From the NCBI GenBank assembly GCA_003250275.1, contig QKGW01000431.1, positions 1 to 7,852 of the forward strand: a stretch of DNA of 7,852 nucleotides, read 5' to 3'. The first letter of the stretch is position 1; every line of letters starts with the position of its first letter. This stretch comes from Alphaproteobacteria bacterium. Its GTDB lineage: Bacteria > Pseudomonadota > Alphaproteobacteria > Rhodospirillales > Rhodospirillaceae. Both the position numbers and the translations under genes were made by a program. Of the stretch, positions 6,669 through 7,852 are shown piece after piece. Under the pieces are notes generated by a model. That model was not told where the DNA came from. It did no database searches and worked only from the letters and a program-made list of their open reading frames with translations.

Positions 6669-6740
6669 CTGGGGCACGGCGGCAACCCGGGCAATCGCCC
6701 GTGCCTTCCGAACTCCGACGTGGTTGATGCGATGGGTCAT
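6597..6740 (-). CDS. Leucine-rich leader peptide upstream of leuA (candidate attenuator peptide)
   Basis: A 47-codon ORF ending 89 nt before the leuA ATG. Its second half reads WVPALSSLLLLLLALRLIG: six consecutive Leu codons (32-37, at 6647-6630) and nine Leu between codons 29 and 41. Five of the nine are CTT, while the parts of rodA and mreD I read use CTG, CTC and TTG; scarce codons are common in attenuator peptides. GAGGG (minus, 6756-6752) lies 11 nt before the ATG. An in-frame ATG at 6785 would give 62 codons, and a GTG at codon 22 a shorter peptide. Known amino acid leader peptides carry runs of the regulated amino acid just before the biosynthetic gene, and that fits here. The alternative is a small one-helix membrane protein, since the Leu stretch is hydrophobic and ends with IGPWAV. 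Confidence 0.75.
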   Translation of the reverse strand: MTHRINHVGVRKARAIARVAAVPQWVPALSSLLLLLLALRLIGPWAV

Positions 6741-6767
6741 CGCGGTTTCCGCCCTCTCAGATGCGTC

Positions 6768-6783
6768 GCGTTCATGTGAACGC
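6768..6783. promoter_or_regulatory. 16-bp palindrome upstream of the leuA leader (possible operator or RNA hairpin)
   Basis: GCGTTCA-TG-TGAACGC is a perfect 7+2+7 inverted repeat, 27 bp before the leader ATG. It could bind a dimeric regulator or, if transcribed, form a small hairpin. The 2-nt spacer is too short for an unstrained RNA loop, so a DNA site is slightly favoured, though the inner pairs could open to enlarge the loop. I cannot name a factor. Confidence 0.35.
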
Positions 6784-6829
6784 ATGACCGCAGCCCTGGC
6801 AAGCACAATTTTTCCGCAAACGACCATCG

Positions 6830-6859
6830 ATTTTGTCGAATTGCCGAAAATTAGGTCAG
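6830..6859 (-). promoter_or_regulatory. Candidate leuA promoter in an AT-rich stretch
   Basis: Positions about 6800-6880 are clearly AT-richer than the rest of the window and lie between the ilvC-side hairpin and the leader ORF. The best pair I see is CTGACC (minus, 6859-6854) and CAAAAT (6835-6830), 18 nt apart, each matching four of six sigma-70 consensus bases. It would start RNA near 6823 and give a leader of about 80 nt before the first ORF. Other weak pairs exist nearby, so the exact hexamers are uncertain; the AT-rich zone itself is the firmer signal. Confidence 0.35.
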
Positions 6860-6870
6860 TAAAACTGTCG

Positions 6871-6912
6871 TAAAAAGGAAAGGTCGCGGAGGGTCTCAGA
6901 CCCTCCGCACCT
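6871..6912 (-). terminator. Strong hairpin with T-rich tail between ilvC and leuA
   Basis: On the minus strand GCGGAGGGTC-TGA-GACCCTCCGC (6908-6886) forms a perfect 10-bp stem with a 3-nt loop. It is extended by AGGT/ACCT (6912-6909 and 6884-6881) across one bulged base. CCTTTCCTTTTTA follows from about 6883, which suits a terminator for minus-strand transcripts from ilvC. The T-rich tail is interrupted by CC, so efficiency is uncertain. It lies about 145 nt after the ilvC stop. Confidence 0.65.
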
Positions 6913-7050
6913 CCCATTCGTCTTGGTTTTTGCGCGCAGCGCCATCGAACCATTGCGCAGCGCGACGCGCTTACTCCGCTTCGCGGAAAACCAGACAAAA
7001 GGGGTTCCAGGGGCCCAAGGCCCCTGGCGGGTCCGGGCTGAGCCCGGCCT
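6913..7050. repeat. Intergenic hairpin cluster, likely dispersed repeat and ilvC 3' end
   Basis: No ORF is supported here. From right to left the stretch holds CCGGGC-TGA-GCCCGG (7033-7047), CCAGGGGCC-CAA-GGCCCCTGG (7007-7027, 9-bp perfect stem), TCCGC-TTC-GCGGA (6975-6987), and the near-repeated TTGCGCGCAGCGC / TTGCGCAGCGCG around 6930-6965. On the minus strand the 9-bp stem is followed after a few bases by CCCCTTTTGTC, so it may help end ilvC transcription. Tandem GC-rich hairpins of the form 'CCAGGGGCC...GGCCCCTGG CGGGTCCGGG...' remind me of repeated gene-end elements in GC-rich proteobacteria. That recollection is not proof, and copy number cannot be judged from one window. Confidence 0.5.
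7007..7027 (-). terminator. First likely ilvC terminator hairpin
   Basis: A 9-bp perfect GC-rich stem with a 3-nt loop begins about 28 nt after the ilvC stop. On the minus strand it is followed by AACCCC and then TTTT (7000-6997), so the T-run is short and displaced by six bases. It may work with the second hairpin at 6881-6912 rather than alone. Confidence 0.45.
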
Positions 7051-7054
7051 TGTT

Positions 7055-7852
7055 TTAGTTCTTGGTCTTGTCGACCAGCTTGTTCTTGGCGATCCACGGC
7101 ATCATGTCGCGCAGCTTCTGGCCGACCGCTTCGATCGGGTGCTCGGCCCAGAGGCGGCGGGTGGCCTTGAACGACGGCTGGCCGACGGCGCACTCGGTCA
7201 TCCAGTCGCGCACGAACTTGCCGGTCTGGATGTCGTCGAGGACGTCCTTCATCCGGGCCTTGACCTCCGGGCCGATGACGCGCGGGCCGGAGACGTAGTC
7301 GCCGTACTCGGCGGTGTTGGACACCGAGTAGCGCATGTTCGCCATGCCGCCTTCGTACATCAGGTCGACGATCAGCTTCACCTCGTGCATACACTCGAAG
7401 TAGGCCATCTCCGGCTCGTAGCCGGCCTCGACGAGGGTTTCGAAGCCCGCGCGGATGAGGCTGGTGAGACCGCCGCAGAGCACCGCCTGCTCGCCGAACA
7501 GGTCGGTTTCGCATTCCTGGCGGAAGGTGGTCTCGATGATGCCGGAGCGGCCGCCGCCGATCGCGGAGGCGTAGGAGAGGCCGAGGTCCATCGCGTTACC
7601 CGAGGCGTCCTGCGCCACGGCGACGAGGCACGGCACGCCCGCGCCGCGGAGGTATTCGCCGCGCACGGTGTGTCCCGGGCCCTTCGGCGCGACCATGATC
7701 ACGTCGAGGTCGGCGCGCGGCTCGATCAGGTTGAAGTGGACGTTGAGGCCGTGCGCGAAGAACAGCGCGGCGCCTTCCTTGAGGTTGTCCTTGAGCTCGT
7801 TCTTGTAGATCTCGGCCTGCAGCTCGTCGGGGGTGAGCATCATCACCACGTC
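7055..7852 (-). CDS. ilvC: Ketol-acid reductoisomerase (IlvC), C-terminal part
   Basis: The 3' 265 codons are present; the gene runs off the right edge. Roughly the first 74 residues, with the GxGxxG NADPH-binding loop, are missing compared with the usual class I length of about 339. IlvC isomerises and reduces acetolactate or acetohydroxybutyrate, an Mg- and NADPH-dependent step shared by valine, leucine and isoleucine synthesis. Residues counted in the fragment: DVVMMLTPDE at the edge, the FFAHG motif (31-35, catalytic His34), the metal ligands in ETDLFGEQ (Asp117, Glu121), FECMHE (Glu153, Glu157), and SVSNTAEYGDY (176-186). The end WIAKNKLVDKTKN is a normal short class I C-terminus. The real start lies outside the window; the GTG at 7849 is an internal Val codon. 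It shares direction and pathway with leuA, but terminator-like hairpins between them suggest separate transcripts. Confidence 0.97.
   Translation of the reverse strand, partial: DVVMMLTPDELQAEIYKNELKDNLKEGAALFFAHGLNVHFNLIEPRADLDVIMVAPKGPGHTVRGEYLRGAGVPCLVAVAQDASGNAMDLGLSYASAIGGGRSGIIETTFRQECETDLFGEQAVLCGGLTSLIRAGFETLVEAGYEPEMAYFECMHEVKLIVDLMYEGGMANMRYSVSNTAEYGDYVSGPRVIGPEVKARMKDVLDDIQTGKFVRDWMTECAVGQPSFKATRRLWAEHPIEAVGQKLRDMMPWIAKNKLVDKTKN

Noticed and set aside
6508..6669. 54-residue N-terminal extension of LeuA
   Set aside because: The extension is not LeuA-like and lacks a ribosome site, whereas the ATG at 6507 has GGAG at 8 nt and starts the usual sequence.
6597..7514. 305-codon minus-strand frame spanning the end of ilvC and the leader
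   Set aside because: The upstream part runs inside ilvC in another frame and through the hairpin cluster. Only the last 47 to 62 codons, with the Leu run and a local ribosome site, make sense as a leader ORF.
1..7852. tRNA or rRNA genes, CRISPR arrays, transposase genes or phage functions
   Set aside because: I saw no cloverleaf-like segments, regularly spaced direct repeats or mobile-element proteins; the window is core chromosomal genes.

Overview
The window looks like a chromosomal segment of a high-GC alphaproteobacterium, probably Rhodospirillales-like. This rests on GC-rich codon use, on the protein flavour of the MreB/PBP2/LeuA/IlvC set, and on the gene order; I could not check it against a database. 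Every gene I can support lies on the minus strand, so transcription runs from high to low coordinates.

The layout in transcription order is as follows. (1) The C-terminal three quarters of ilvC (ketol-acid reductoisomerase) enters at the right edge and ends at 7055. (2) The 547-base stretch 6508-7054 holds a cluster of strong hairpins (6881-7050) that probably ends ilvC transcription and resembles a dispersed intergenic repeat. It also holds an AT-rich likely promoter zone (about 6800-6880), a 16-bp palindrome, and a 47-codon leader ORF (6597-6740) with six consecutive Leu codons and nine Leu in thirteen codons. (3) leuA (2-isopropylmalate synthase) occupies 4933-6507. (4) A 238-base gap contains small hairpins, a clear Rho-independent terminator for leuA (4797-4828) and the 5' region of mreB. 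(5) The cell-shape operon mreB-mreC-mreD-mrdA(PBP2)-rodA follows, closely spaced. mreD and mrdA overlap by ATGA, mrdA and rodA are 2 nt apart, and rodA runs off the left edge.

There are two functional modules. ilvC and leuA belong to branched-chain amino acid synthesis: IlvC makes the dihydroxy-acid precursors and LeuA commits 2-oxoisovalerate to leucine. MreB, MreC, MreD, PBP2 and RodA together make the elongasome, with MreB filaments guiding the RodA glycan polymerase and the PBP2 transpeptidase through MreC/MreD.

The most interesting region is the leuA leader. Its Leu codon run argues for ribosome-mediated attenuation, but I see no U-tract terminator between the leader and leuA. Instead the Leu codon run is complementary to the leuA Shine-Dalgarno region. 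A 10-nt perfect inverted repeat flanks the Leu run, and a CAGGGGAT segment could pair either with the leader's end or with the bases just before the leuA AUG. This suggests translational rather than transcriptional attenuation. The complementarity is seen directly; the mechanism is inference.
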